Program-made: the position numbers and the translations under genes
Part shown: in pieces, positions 9,166-17,399 of the stretch
Layout: the number at the start of each line of letters is the position of its first letter
Position numbering within the stretch: the first letter of the stretch is position 1
The notes under the pieces: generated by a model
What the model was told of the DNA's origin: nothing
The model's database searches: none
What the model saw: the letters and a program-made list of their open reading frames with translations, nothing else
Assembly: GCF_019049625.1 (NCBI RefSeq)
Contig: NZ_JAFMOY010000131.1
Coordinates: 62,001 to 126,000 of the forward strand
Direction of reading: 5' to 3'
DNA: 64,000 nt
From: Rahnella ecdela
GTDB taxonomy: Bacteria; Pseudomonadota; Gammaproteobacteria; Enterobacterales; Enterobacteriaceae

Positions 9166-9702
9166 TTATTGATATTGCAGGTCGAAATACATCACGGCCG
9201 TGGCATTGCCCGCCGTGACAACCGGCTGCGTGGATTTATAGCGCAGATAGAAAGAGAGAACGTTGTCTCCCGGTTCAAGGGGGTACGTTGCAGGTGTCGG
9301 GCTGTTAAGCTCTAAGGGCTGCTGATTGGCGTTCAATATTTCCACACCAATTCCGCTGGCCATTCCTCCTGCATCGCCGGTATCTGTTAATGCCAGTAAG
9401 GCGGGATTTGCGGCATCGCGGGTACCAGAAAAACTCAGTGATGTTCCGGTGGCAGCAGTTCCACAGCCTTTCAGTTTGATTTCAAGTGATTTCGCCGGGC
9501 TTGCACTCCCCGTTGAAGTAAAATCGGTTACCGCAAACTGACCTATGTCGACAGTCTGTTTCTGACTGCTGCTTTCAACTTCACAGCTACGGGACAGTAT
9601 GGTGCCGGTCATTTGCAGGTTATAGGTATCAGCGAAAACCACACCTGATACAGGAGATATCAGGGCTATAAACGCCATTTTTCTTAGCCATAACTTTTTC
9701 AT
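9166..9702 (-). CDS. Minor fimbrial subunit (type 1 pilin family)
   Basis: A 178-residue pilin if translation starts at the ATG at 9702, which gives a clean signal peptide (MKKLWLRKMAFIALI... to VFA). The frame is open further upstream to 9849, with an alternative ATG before NSLDQT, but that would put 26 extra residues before the signal. The mature part has LQMTGTILSRSCEV with the first cysteine and IKLKGCGTAA with the second, and ends VMYFDLQYQ. It lies between the usher and the next pilin gene, as fimF/fimG-type adaptors do. Confidence 0.85.
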   Translation of the reverse strand: MKKLWLRKMAFIALISPVSGVVFADTYNLQMTGTILSRSCEVESSSQKQTVDIGQFAVTDFTSTGSASPAKSLEIKLKGCGTAATGTSLSFSGTRDAANPALLALTDTGDAGGMASGIGVEILNANQQPLELNSPTPATYPLEPGDNVLSFYLRYKSTQPVVTAGNATAVMYFDLQYQ

Positions 9703-9839
9703 TTTTTTAAATCTTTTGAGTTGGGGCTTAATTTGCAGAGCCGTTTGGTCAAGGCTATTCATGATGCAAGCCCTGACCCGTCGGGTTAGGAGAAAGTGAA
9801 ATGTGCAAAAGAGCGATGTCTTATCCCGGAGCATTCTCA

Positions 9840-12407
9840 TCACTGACAAGCTCTCGTTAATTTATTAATCGTGTTATTGGCCGCATCTTTTGGCAGAACA
9901 TATTCCGTTACACATTGCTGTGATGCCGATTTACCCCAACTCACTGTCAGTAGCCCATGGGAAGCCAGACCGGACAAATAAACCTGACCGTCATCCCCGA
10001 CAATACTGCTGTTGCCGTCAGCGGTTGAGACCAGTGCGCCGAAAGGAACTTTTTTGCCTGCATGAGTCAGCGTCAGCAAGACTCTGGCACCGATATGCGT
10101 TCTGAATTGCGCACGAACCAGTGCCCCGCGCGTTGGCACGACGCTGACCACGGTTTCGTCGAGATCGACATTATCAGGGAGGGTAGTGGTATCCAGCGCC
10201 ATCCGGTTCAGACGATAGGTAGTGGCGTAAGGTACGATAGCGTAGCCCCGCCAGTCGGTCTGGATACCGGCGTTGTCTTCTACTTTTACGTCTTCCGCAC
10301 CGGGTGCTGCCACCAGAACATTGGTGTCGCCCAGCGGTTGAGAAAAGGTTACCCCGTTTCGGTGCGCGACGATCGCGCCGCTAAGTCCGTAGTTCACCTG
10401 CTGGTAGTGATTGCCACTGTAGTTATAGGCGGCGTTGGCACTTCCCCAGGCTCCGTCATAATTTGCACTGACAGCGCCATTGGTGCCTCCGCCTCTGTTC
10501 TGATAGCCCTGCTGCACGCTATAACTGAGATTATTGTCTTCGAGCAACGTACCGCTGAGTCCGGCACTCTGGGTTGTCCGGCCATGCATATCTGAGCTGA
10601 CACTCGAGGTCGCGTAGGTATTGTGACTTTGATGGGTAATATCGCTGGCCGGGAACAGCCATTGACTGAGCGGCAGAGAAACACCCAGCGCCACTCGTTG
10701 GTCCGCCTCTCTGAGGCCGGGTATTTTGTTGTAGCTGACATTGAGCGTCCAGGAGACGCCAGAGATATTCCCACTGTAACCGGCTTGTAAAAGGGTGTTA
10801 TGTTCGTCCGACCGCCAGTAGTTTTGGCGGCTGCCACTGATGTAAAGCGAGCCGCTGTCGCCAAGTTGCTGCGATACATTGATCTGTATTTTTTCGCGCT
10901 TGTTATTATGCAGGTTGTAATAGTCTGAAACGGAAGCAGGGATTGCAGAGACTTCATCCCCGGAATTATCGACATACCCCGTCATCTGGTTCCGGGTGGA
11001 TTCTTCAAGCGTGTAGAAACCCTCTGTCGAGTAACGATAGCCGACGAGCTGGAGGCTGGTTCCCATATTTTGCAGTGACTTGCTGTATAAAAAACGCAAT
11101 GAGGTTCCGCTGTGTTTGCTCTCATCGGCCAACACGCTGTTCGCCTGCGTAACGTCAAATGATAGTGCACCGAAATCGCCAATGTTCGCGCCTGTGCCAA
11201 GAGCCACCGACTGATAATCCTGCGTTGTCTGGAAGCCGCCATAGGCAGTAAATCCCGCGGGCAATCCCCAAATCATTGTCGACTGCACAAAACTGACCTC
11301 ATCTTGCTGGTCCGAATTGCTCCGGTATTTACCGGCTGTGAGGGTGTATTTTATATGCCCCTCGCGCTGTAAAACGGGCACGGAAGAGTAAGGGACGGTA
11401 TAGATATCAAGACTGCCATCGGATTCTTTCACTTCCACGATCAGATCCCCGCTCGATGAGGTGGGAAATAAATCAGTAATAGCAAAAGCGCCGGGAGGCA
11501 CATAACTTTGGTATATGACATACCCTTTCTGGCGGACAGTGACTCTCGCGTGGCTGCGGGCAATACCGTGAATGGTAGGAGCAAAACCCCGAAGGCTGTC
11601 GGGTAACATATTGTCGTCAGAGGCCAGTTGCACGCCGCGAAAACCGATACTGTCAAAGATATCGGACTGGGTGCTGCTGTCGCCAACAACCAGCTCACTA
11701 CGTAAGGGAATAATGGCGCGCTCCAGCCAGGTATTAATATGCTGTAGTTCGCTTTTATTATTGCGTTTGTTGTTGTAGCTCCATGTTGAATAATCACGAA
11801 GGCGCCATGGGCCAACATTGATACCGCTGTTTAGACCGAGAAAGAAGTCATCAGACTCAGAGCCCGTGCCATCCTCGCTGTTCGAACCTGTGAAATTATA
11901 ATCCAGCAACAGGGCATTAATCCCTTCATCCCATTGGGAAGGCGGAATATAGCCACGCGCTGAGTTCATCATCATCGCCTGAGGAATCGTAATATCCAGA
12001 CGTAAACCTTCAAAATCAAACTGTGTTGTCGCTCCTTCAATCACAGAGGGCAGGTTCAGACAGGCATCAGGTTTTTGTGCTTTTAGTGCAGGCAGGTTCT
12101 CTAGGTTCACCCGCATTTTGGTGAGCATTCCGGGAGTCAGACACGGGGTCAGGCCGGTGTCATCAGCAGGGGTATCCGAAGTTAAAAAGCGGATGTCTTT
12201 GCGGGATTGAAATCTGTCATTCAGATAGACGTCGACCCGATATATTCCGGGAGCCTGAGCACCCCCTTCAAAGCGAGAGAGATCGGCTATTGCAGAGGGG
12301 TTACCCGATAAAAAAGCGGGATTAAAATATTCATCTGCAAAGCTGCTCACGGAAAAAATTGCGATAAAAGCTGCCAGTGCAGATATTCGATAATGTATTG
12401 TCAGCAC
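9840..12407 (-). CDS. Outer-membrane fimbrial usher
   Basis: An 855-residue FimD/PapC-family usher that forms the outer-membrane pore and orders the subunits. After a signal peptide ending FA, the N-terminal domain has EYFNPAFLSG and the FEGG-QAPGIYRVDVYLN motif typical of ushers. The barrel contains NYNFTGSN-like and GWYRGxQLASD-like segments (GFRGVQLASDDNMLPDSLRGFAP) and RVTVRQKGYVIYQ. The C-terminal domain ends with a cysteine pair (QQC...RACQ). The start is a GTG with AAGGA about eleven bases upstream; no in-frame ATG precedes the signal sequence. Length is close to the usual 830-880. Confidence 0.93.
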   Translation of the reverse strand: MLTIHYRISALAAFIAIFSVSSFADEYFNPAFLSGNPSAIADLSRFEGGAQAPGIYRVDVYLNDRFQSRKDIRFLTSDTPADDTGLTPCLTPGMLTKMRVNLENLPALKAQKPDACLNLPSVIEGATTQFDFEGLRLDITIPQAMMMNSARGYIPPSQWDEGINALLLDYNFTGSNSEDGTGSESDDFFLGLNSGINVGPWRLRDYSTWSYNNKRNNKSELQHINTWLERAIIPLRSELVVGDSSTQSDIFDSIGFRGVQLASDDNMLPDSLRGFAPTIHGIARSHARVTVRQKGYVIYQSYVPPGAFAITDLFPTSSSGDLIVEVKESDGSLDIYTVPYSSVPVLQREGHIKYTLTAGKYRSNSDQQDEVSFVQSTMIWGLPAGFTAYGGFQTTQDYQSVALGTGANIGDFGALSFDVTQANSVLADESKHSGTSLRFLYSKSLQNMGTSLQLVGYRYSTEGFYTLEESTRNQMTGYVDNSGDEVSAIPASVSDYYNLHNNKREKIQINVSQQLGDSGSLYISGSRQNYWRSDEHNTLLQAGYSGNISGVSWTLNVSYNKIPGLREADQRVALGVSLPLSQWLFPASDITHQSHNTYATSSVSSDMHGRTTQSAGLSGTLLEDNNLSYSVQQGYQNRGGGTNGAVSANYDGAWGSANAAYNYSGNHYQQVNYGLSGAIVAHRNGVTFSQPLGDTNVLVAAPGAEDVKVEDNAGIQTDWRGYAIVPYATTYRLNRMALDTTTLPDNVDLDETVVSVVPTRGALVRAQFRTHIGARVLLTLTHAGKKVPFGALVSTADGNSSIVGDDGQVYLSGLASHGLLTVSWGKSASQQCVTEYVLPKDAANNTINKLTRACQ

Positions 12408-12489
12408 TGGCTATTCATTCCTTTCTTGTAAAACTCATCACAATATTCTGCCGGGAGAGATATTGCGAAAATCGCGTCCTAAAATAGGG

Positions 12490-13179
12490 TCAATCGCATT
12501 TCTGCCGGGGGGTATTTGACCCGTAATCATTTACCGTCTGGAAACTGACTGCTCCCGTCTGATGACCGGGAATATTGATCACGCGCGAGCTGAGTGGGGA
12601 AATCATGGTATTTGGCAATTTTTGCCCGCCGACAGAAAAACTCACCAGAGTGACGTAGTAAGGCGAAGGATTTTTAACTGTGACTTTTCCCGAACCCACC
12701 TCGCAGCTCAGGTTTTTAGGGGCATCCCGTGATGTAGAGGGTAAGTTTTGCGGGCGAATAAATAACTTAATGACACTTTGTGTGGCAATTTGCAGCGTAT
12801 TCCCTTGTAAATCTTTCTTATTAACGGAAGGAATGGCTTTGCTGTTCAGATAAAAAACAGTCTCTCTGTCTGTAGGCAATTTGGGGCCGGTGTACATAAT
12901 TCGCAGGCTGTTCTCTTTCATAGGTTTTATTGTGAACAGCGGAGGCGTTAGCACAAAATAAGACGATTTTTTCCCCTCTGCATCTGTTATCCACGATTGA
13001 ATTAAATAAAGATTACTTTGTGAGGTATTAGCAAGAGATAACGTCGTCTCACGGGCACCTTGCATGTAAATGACACGCGTTGCGCCCAGGGAAATCCCTC
13101 CGGCATGGGCGGGGACCATCAACATGCCTGCCAGCAAACCGGCATATAGCGTTACTTTTATATTCTGGCCGGAAATCAT
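12490..13179 (-). CDS. Periplasmic pilus chaperone
   Basis: A 229-residue PapD/FimC-type chaperone. A signal peptide ends PAHA, then GGISLGATRVIYMQG carries the conserved Arg. SVIKLFIRPQNLP holds the conserved Lys; KPMKENSLRIMYTGPKLPTDRE is the family signature loop. The start at 13179 is the only in-frame ATG and has a weak ribosome site. A second ATG at 13210, out of frame, reads MNASNKK into an A7 run; losing one A would join it to this frame. The gene lies between the major subunit and the usher, the standard order. Confidence 0.9.
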   Translation of the reverse strand: MISGQNIKVTLYAGLLAGMLMVPAHAGGISLGATRVIYMQGARETTLSLANTSQSNLYLIQSWITDAEGKKSSYFVLTPPLFTIKPMKENSLRIMYTGPKLPTDRETVFYLNSKAIPSVNKKDLQGNTLQIATQSVIKLFIRPQNLPSTSRDAPKNLSCEVGSGKVTVKNPSPYYVTLVSFSVGGQKLPNTMISPLSSRVINIPGHQTGAVSFQTVNDYGSNTPRQKCD

Positions 13180-13272
13180 ATGACTTAATTTTTTTATTAC
13201 TGGCGTTCATTATTGCTCTGCCTTTAATGCAAGTGAATGTTCCTCGCGAGATGCAGAGGAACATATTTTCAA

Positions 13273-13823
13273 TCAGGAATAGTTCATGCTGAAAGTGGCT
13301 GTTGCTGCAACGGTACCAGCCGTTGCAGCCGTTGCAGCCGCGCCTGTCGCGATATAATCAACGCTGAATGGCAGGGTGCTTTGAATGCCATTGAGAGGGA
13401 TAGAGGCGGATTCAATGCCAACCGGCAGTGCTTTTCCGTCCGGGCCGTATAACTGCAGACCTACATTGGTTGCTGCGCCTGCGCCTGCGGTGTTGGCCAG
13501 CGCATCCGACGAGGTTGAATCTGACTGACCATTGAACGTCACGGACACGTTTTGCATAACGCTGGTGTCACAATCGGAAATAAGGATTTCAAAAGAAACT
13601 GGCTGACCGGCCGCTTCTCCGGTTGTCGCGAGCTTTGAAACCTTAACGTCGTCAAGCGTGATGGTTTGATTTATGGAGTCTGCGGCAACAGAACATGCGG
13701 CATTAATAACTTTGCCTTCAAAGTTAATAGTACCGCCCGATACCGAGGTGGTTTCGGCAAAACCTGAACCGCTGACAAGTACCAGTGAAATAGCCAATGC
13801 CAATGTTTTTTTTCCAGTTTCAT
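13273..13823 (-). CDS. Major fimbrial subunit, frame broken at an A8 run
   Basis: The mature pilin is intact: GGTINFEGKVINAACSVAADS with the first cysteine, ISDCDTS with the second, an Ala/Thr-rich C-terminus and final ATFSMNYS. The best start is the ATG at 13823, five bases after AAGGAG (13829-13834). From it translation reads MKLEKK and then leaves the pilin frame, ending at a TAA at 13671-13673 after 50 codons. One extra A in the A8 run (13806-13813), or a -1 slip on it, gives MKLEKKTLALAISLVLVSG, a normal pilin signal peptide, and a protein of about 183 residues. An in-frame ATG far upstream (13977) lacks a ribosome site. So this is a slippage switch, a recoding site, a recent mutation or a sequencing error. 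Confidence 0.85.
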
Positions 13824-14755
13824 CAATGCTCCTTGAGTTGTAAGTATTATTTTTACTATGTTGGGTTTGTGAAGGTAAAACGTGTTTTTTGAAGTGAAAA
13901 CCTTTAATTAAAAAGGTAAGGTTCATTTGGTTTTTATTTCTGAGGTGAATGTTAATTTGCCGGTTTGAATAAAACAAGATAGATGAAATACGTGACTGAA
14001 AGCAGAAGATTATGAGGGCTGGTAACAGGTTGATAATGGTGATAAAAAAATTGAATTTTAATGTTTTTATATTGTGAATTTAGTGGATTAGAATGCGGCC
14101 AATGTGTCTGAAAAGTGAGTTTGCACACAGGTTCCTTTGACGCAAAGTAGTGATTGTTTTAATCCCTTATCAGCGGGGTTTGCGAGGGTTAGTTCCATGA
14201 TTAATGTTGATTTTTTATATTTTCATTCGAAGTGAGTGAAAAGAAAAGGTGCCGTACGGGGGGTGTTATTTCTATAAAATCAAATGTCCTTTTGAAATTA
14301 AATGAATAGCTGCCCTATGACATTCAAAGGTTTCGATAGGGATGTTCTTCCCGAGATGGCGCCCCGGTACTCGTCTGTCACTACCTCATTACCGAGTCAA
14401 TAAAGCTAAGCAACATTTATTTTGCAGATTGAAAGTAATTCAGTACAGCCTGTGCTTCAGATTTTTTATATTTTTGATTAAAATTATGTATATTCAATTA
14501 TTTTAAATTTGCATTTGAGTTTTTCTGAAAGTGAGTATAACTACATGATATGTAGTGTGTTTAATATTTAAAATCACTATAAATGGTCTCGAATTTCAAT
14601 GCTGGTCGTTATATGTATTGTACAAATCAGCGGGTGGCCTTATATTCACAGTATAAGTTTTTTTAAACATTACATTATGAGCTTACTTGATAATATTTTG
14701 TATGTGCAGTCTCCAGGCTAAGCAAAGTTTATATAAATCCTCTCTGGGGTAATGC
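13824..14755. other. AT-rich divergent control region of the fimbrial island
   Basis: These 930 bases separate the start of the fimbrial operon (minus) from the second LysR-type gene (plus). No convincing gene is seen. The region is distinctly AT-rich and holds two palindromes: ACCTTTAATTAAAAAGGT at 13900-13917 and CTACATGATATGTAG at 14541-14555. I saw no long inverted repeat pair of the kind that bounds an invertible fim switch, and no recombinase gene nearby. It is the likely site of action of the local regulators (inference). Confidence 0.6.
14541..14555. promoter_or_regulatory. Palindrome, possible LysR-type operator
   Basis: CTACAT-GAT-ATGTAG is a perfect interrupted palindrome of 15 bases, about 200 bases before the LysR-type gene at 14756. 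LysR-type proteins usually bind partly palindromic T-N11-A sites, and this one has that size. Binding is an inference. Confidence 0.35.
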
Positions 14756-15673
14756 ATGAAAAACAAAATCGAATTTAAGTTTTTAAAAATAATAAATATC
14801 CTTGTGATGACAGGAAGTGTCACGAAAACAGCGCAGCTACTCAATCTTACTCCTGGCGCGATCAGCTATTCACTGAAGATATTAAGAGGCATGACAGGTG
14901 AGCATCTTTTTATCAGAACGCGTCATGGCATGAAACCTGATACCACGGCGCTTGAATTAAGCCAGCGGTATGAGATATTCGCTGCAGGAAATGTGGTCAA
15001 CGATAGTAAGTGGAATATGGAAACAAGAAGTGAACTCAGGTTCATGACATTTTCATTGGTTGAAATGTTATTAGCTGATTCTGTATTTTGCTTAAAGAAC
15101 ATTGAGCCACTGTATCGTTTCGTTTTCCTGACTTATGCACCTGATATCAATGATCGTATGAATCATCTCATAAACAGAACGGTCGATATCGATATAGGTG
15201 GTAGTTTACCCCCGGACAGGCAGATCGGCCGGATAAAACTTTTCACCTCAAAAGTTTCACTGTTGGCGGGAGTGAATAATACATCATTACCTGATTTACT
15301 GACCGTTGATGATTTACAAAAAACACAACATGCTATCTGGTCTGTTATGATGGATTATTATTCAGATAATATCTTTAGTTCAGTTAAAAATAATGAATAT
15401 TTACAGGATCGGGATGTGGCTATTATTTCTGGCAGCATAGTTAATATGGTCGCGTTTTGTGCAAGTACTCAATGTGTGATGCTAATCCCTGATATATTTA
15501 TCCCGATGCTGATAAAAAGATTCCCGGTGAAAAGACTTTCTCTGCCTGATGAACTGGATATTAACTACGACTGTCACATGCATTTCAATACAAGGCTTAT
15601 AGATGATAATAAAGCAGCTCTCTATCTGAATGACATAGTGGAAGGTTTGAAAGCATATAGCCATTCCTTTTAG
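14756..15673 (+). CDS. LysR-type regulator, fimbrial-island paralogue 2
   Basis: A 305-residue protein. The N-terminal winged helix (SVTKTAQLLNLTPGAISYSLKILR, then GEHLFIRTRHGMKPDTTALELSQRY) is very close to that of the gene at 7019, more so than the third paralogue. The C-terminal part has VDIDIGGSLPPDRQ and, like the others, a segment near LTVDDLQKTQHAIWS. It is divergent from the fimbrial operon and is followed after 49 bases by paralogue 3, then by a LuxR-type gene, probably one transcript. Control of the divergent fimbrial promoter is inferred from layout. Confidence 0.8.
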   Translation: MKNKIEFKFLKIINILVMTGSVTKTAQLLNLTPGAISYSLKILRGMTGEHLFIRTRHGMKPDTTALELSQRYEIFAAGNVVNDSKWNMETRSELRFMTFSLVEMLLADSVFCLKNIEPLYRFVFLTYAPDINDRMNHLINRTVDIDIGGSLPPDRQIGRIKLFTSKVSLLAGVNNTSLPDLLTVDDLQKTQHAIWSVMMDYYSDNIFSSVKNNEYLQDRDVAIISGSIVNMVAFCASTQCVMLIPDIFIPMLIKRFPVKRLSLPDELDINYDCHMHFNTRLIDDNKAALYLNDIVEGLKAYSHSF

Positions 15674-15722
15674 TTTTCGTTGTGCCATAAGGTAGATTCG
15701 CAAGTTCTTTTTTGGTGATAAA

Positions 15723-16595
15723 ATGAATAACATTAGTATTAAAAAACTACAAGTGGTTAATGCATTGATTGAAAATGGCAGTGCAACGAATGCCGCGAAG
15801 ATGTTAAATATTTCCCCATCATCAATAAGTTATACTTTAAAAAAGTTACAGGATCAGCTTGGCGTCCCTCTTTTTCGAAGAGAGAAAGAGGGATTGAAAC
15901 CAAATGTCGAGGCTTATTCACTTCAGGACCAATACAATGAAGTGATGGGTCTGAGTACAACCCGAAAAACCTTTATTATCACAACCTATTCTTTGGTTGA
16001 ATTTCTTTTAGCAGATTACATTCATGACTTTATCAGCGGGAAAACACTTCATTTTGTGCCAATGGATTCTTGTGAAAATGAGCGTTTGCGCAAACTGAAA
16101 CACCGGGAAGTCGATATTGATATTGGCGGCCGGTTACCTGTAGATGTTTCCATCATATCAGAGCGGTACCTTTATTCTGATATGTGCATTCTTGTCAGGG
16201 AAAATCATCCTTCGATTAAAAATAAGTTCACGCTTGAAGACTGGCATCAGAATCAGCATCTTCGCTGGCAGCGTGACCGGGGCAGCATTAGCAATATGGT
16301 TGACGGAGTTGGCGCTTCGGAGCGGTATTTTAGTGAGCGTGACATTGCCTGGGAAAGTCCCAATTTACTGACACTGGCTTATTTATGTTCGGGGAGCGAT
16401 CATATCATGATGGTTCCTGAGGTTTTTACCAAATCACTTATTTCTATGCTTCCACTTAAATCATTTTCACCACCGCCATCCTTTGAAATGAAATTCAAGT
16501 GTTATCTTCATTATCATCGTGCGCTTGAAAAGAAAATCAATTCTCTGGGCCTGTATGATATTTTTGATACTCACCTGGATAATATTATAACTTAA
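15723..16595 (+). CDS. LysR-type regulator, fimbrial-island paralogue 3
   Basis: A 290-residue LysR-type protein. The helix-turn-helix region is SATNAAKMLNISPSSISYTLKKLQ, followed by GLKPNVEAYSLQDQY. The effector domain has REVDIDIGGRLPVDVS and LEDWHQNQHLRWQRD, shared almost word for word with the gene at 7019 (EVDVDIGSRLAVDSS, MEDWHQNRHIIW). So all three derive from one ancestor, and paralogues 1 and 3 are closer in the C-terminal half. GGTGATAAA precedes the ATG. The effector is not known. Confidence 0.8.
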   Translation: MNNISIKKLQVVNALIENGSATNAAKMLNISPSSISYTLKKLQDQLGVPLFRREKEGLKPNVEAYSLQDQYNEVMGLSTTRKTFIITTYSLVEFLLADYIHDFISGKTLHFVPMDSCENERLRKLKHREVDIDIGGRLPVDVSIISERYLYSDMCILVRENHPSIKNKFTLEDWHQNQHLRWQRDRGSISNMVDGVGASERYFSERDIAWESPNLLTLAYLCSGSDHIMMVPEVFTKSLISMLPLKSFSPPPSFEMKFKCYLHYHRALEKKINSLGLYDIFDTHLDNIIT

Positions 16596-16656
16596 TTTAT
16601 TTCGTTATATATACCCGGATAACTTTTTATTGGGTATTTTGACAGGAGCATTGACC

Positions 16657-17253
16657 ATGGCAAATATACTTATTTATAGTCGAAACTTATTTCTCGCAAA
16701 TGCACTAAAGGCACTTTGCTGTCAGATAAAAAACTCAGAAAGTTCGAATGTCACCCTATGTCACTCCTACAGAAGGCTGATCTCTGAAATTAAAAATGTC
16801 GATTATCTTGTCTACGATGATGAAGACGGCTTGTGGATGACGATCAGAAAGTTTTTATTCATACGTAGCGTTAATCCTAACGTACGGTTGCTGTCAATGA
16901 AAAATGGCCTTGAATGTGACTTTCATCATTTATATCGAAGCGCAAAATCAGATGGCAATAATTTTAAAAAGATGGAAGTGGAAGTTATTAAACACCGGTT
17001 GATGAGCGTGTTGTGGAGAAATAAGTCGGGTTGCGAGAAAGAGGAATTCGTTTCAAACAATGAAATAGAATGGCTTACAACAAATGAAAATCTTGTCTTG
17101 AAATACATCCTGAAAGGGTTCAGAAATAATGAAATTTCTGAATATTTATCTATAAATGAAAAGTCTGTCAGTTTACATAGGCGGAATATTTATAAAAAAA
17201 CAAATGTACGAAATGTTACCAGCTTGTGGAAAATATTTATTCAAGCTGAGTAA
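16657..17253 (+). CDS. LuxR-type regulator of the fimbrial island
   Basis: A 198-residue protein. The C-terminal 60 residues form a LuxR-type helix-turn-helix (LTTNENLVLKYILKGFRNNEISEYL, then EKSVSLHRRNIYKK). The N-terminal part starts ANILIYSRNLFLANALKALC and resembles a degenerate response-regulator receiver, as in FimZ/RcsA-like proteins; I cannot see a clear phosphorylation site. The frame is open from 16630, but AGGAG at 16645-16649 favours the ATG at 16657. It is the third gene of the plus-strand regulator run and is followed by a terminator. Fimbrial control is likely from context only. Confidence 0.75.
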   Translation: MANILIYSRNLFLANALKALCCQIKNSESSNVTLCHSYRRLISEIKNVDYLVYDDEDGLWMTIRKFLFIRSVNPNVRLLSMKNGLECDFHHLYRSAKSDGNNFKKMEVEVIKHRLMSVLWRNKSGCEKEEFVSNNEIEWLTTNENLVLKYILKGFRNNEISEYLSINEKSVSLHRRNIYKKTNVRNVTSLWKIFIQAE

Positions 17254-17313
17254 TAATTTGAGCACATCAGTCTATGTAATGTTGAGATTACTTTTATTTG
17301 GCTATAGATTTTT

Positions 17314-17350
17314 CGGCAGTTTATATTCTCACTGCCGCTTTATATTTTTA
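17314..17350 (+). terminator. Terminator after the LuxR-type gene
   Basis: CGGCAGT (17314-17320) pairs with ACTGCCG (17331-17337) around a ten-base loop and is followed by CTTTATATTTTT. It ends the regulator transcript before the convergent adhesin gene. Confidence 0.8.
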
Positions 17351-17399
17351 TGAAAGGGCTCAATATTGCTATTGGCCCATCACTAGCTGAATTTCAGGT

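Noticed and set aside
13049-13264. 71-codon minus-strand ORF overlapping the chaperone start
   Set aside because: It runs out of frame through the chaperone signal peptide. Its inner ATG is only of interest for the A7 slippage idea.
13824-14755. Invertible promoter element of the fim or mrp type
   Set aside because: No matching pair of long inverted repeats and no site-specific recombinase gene in or near the island.
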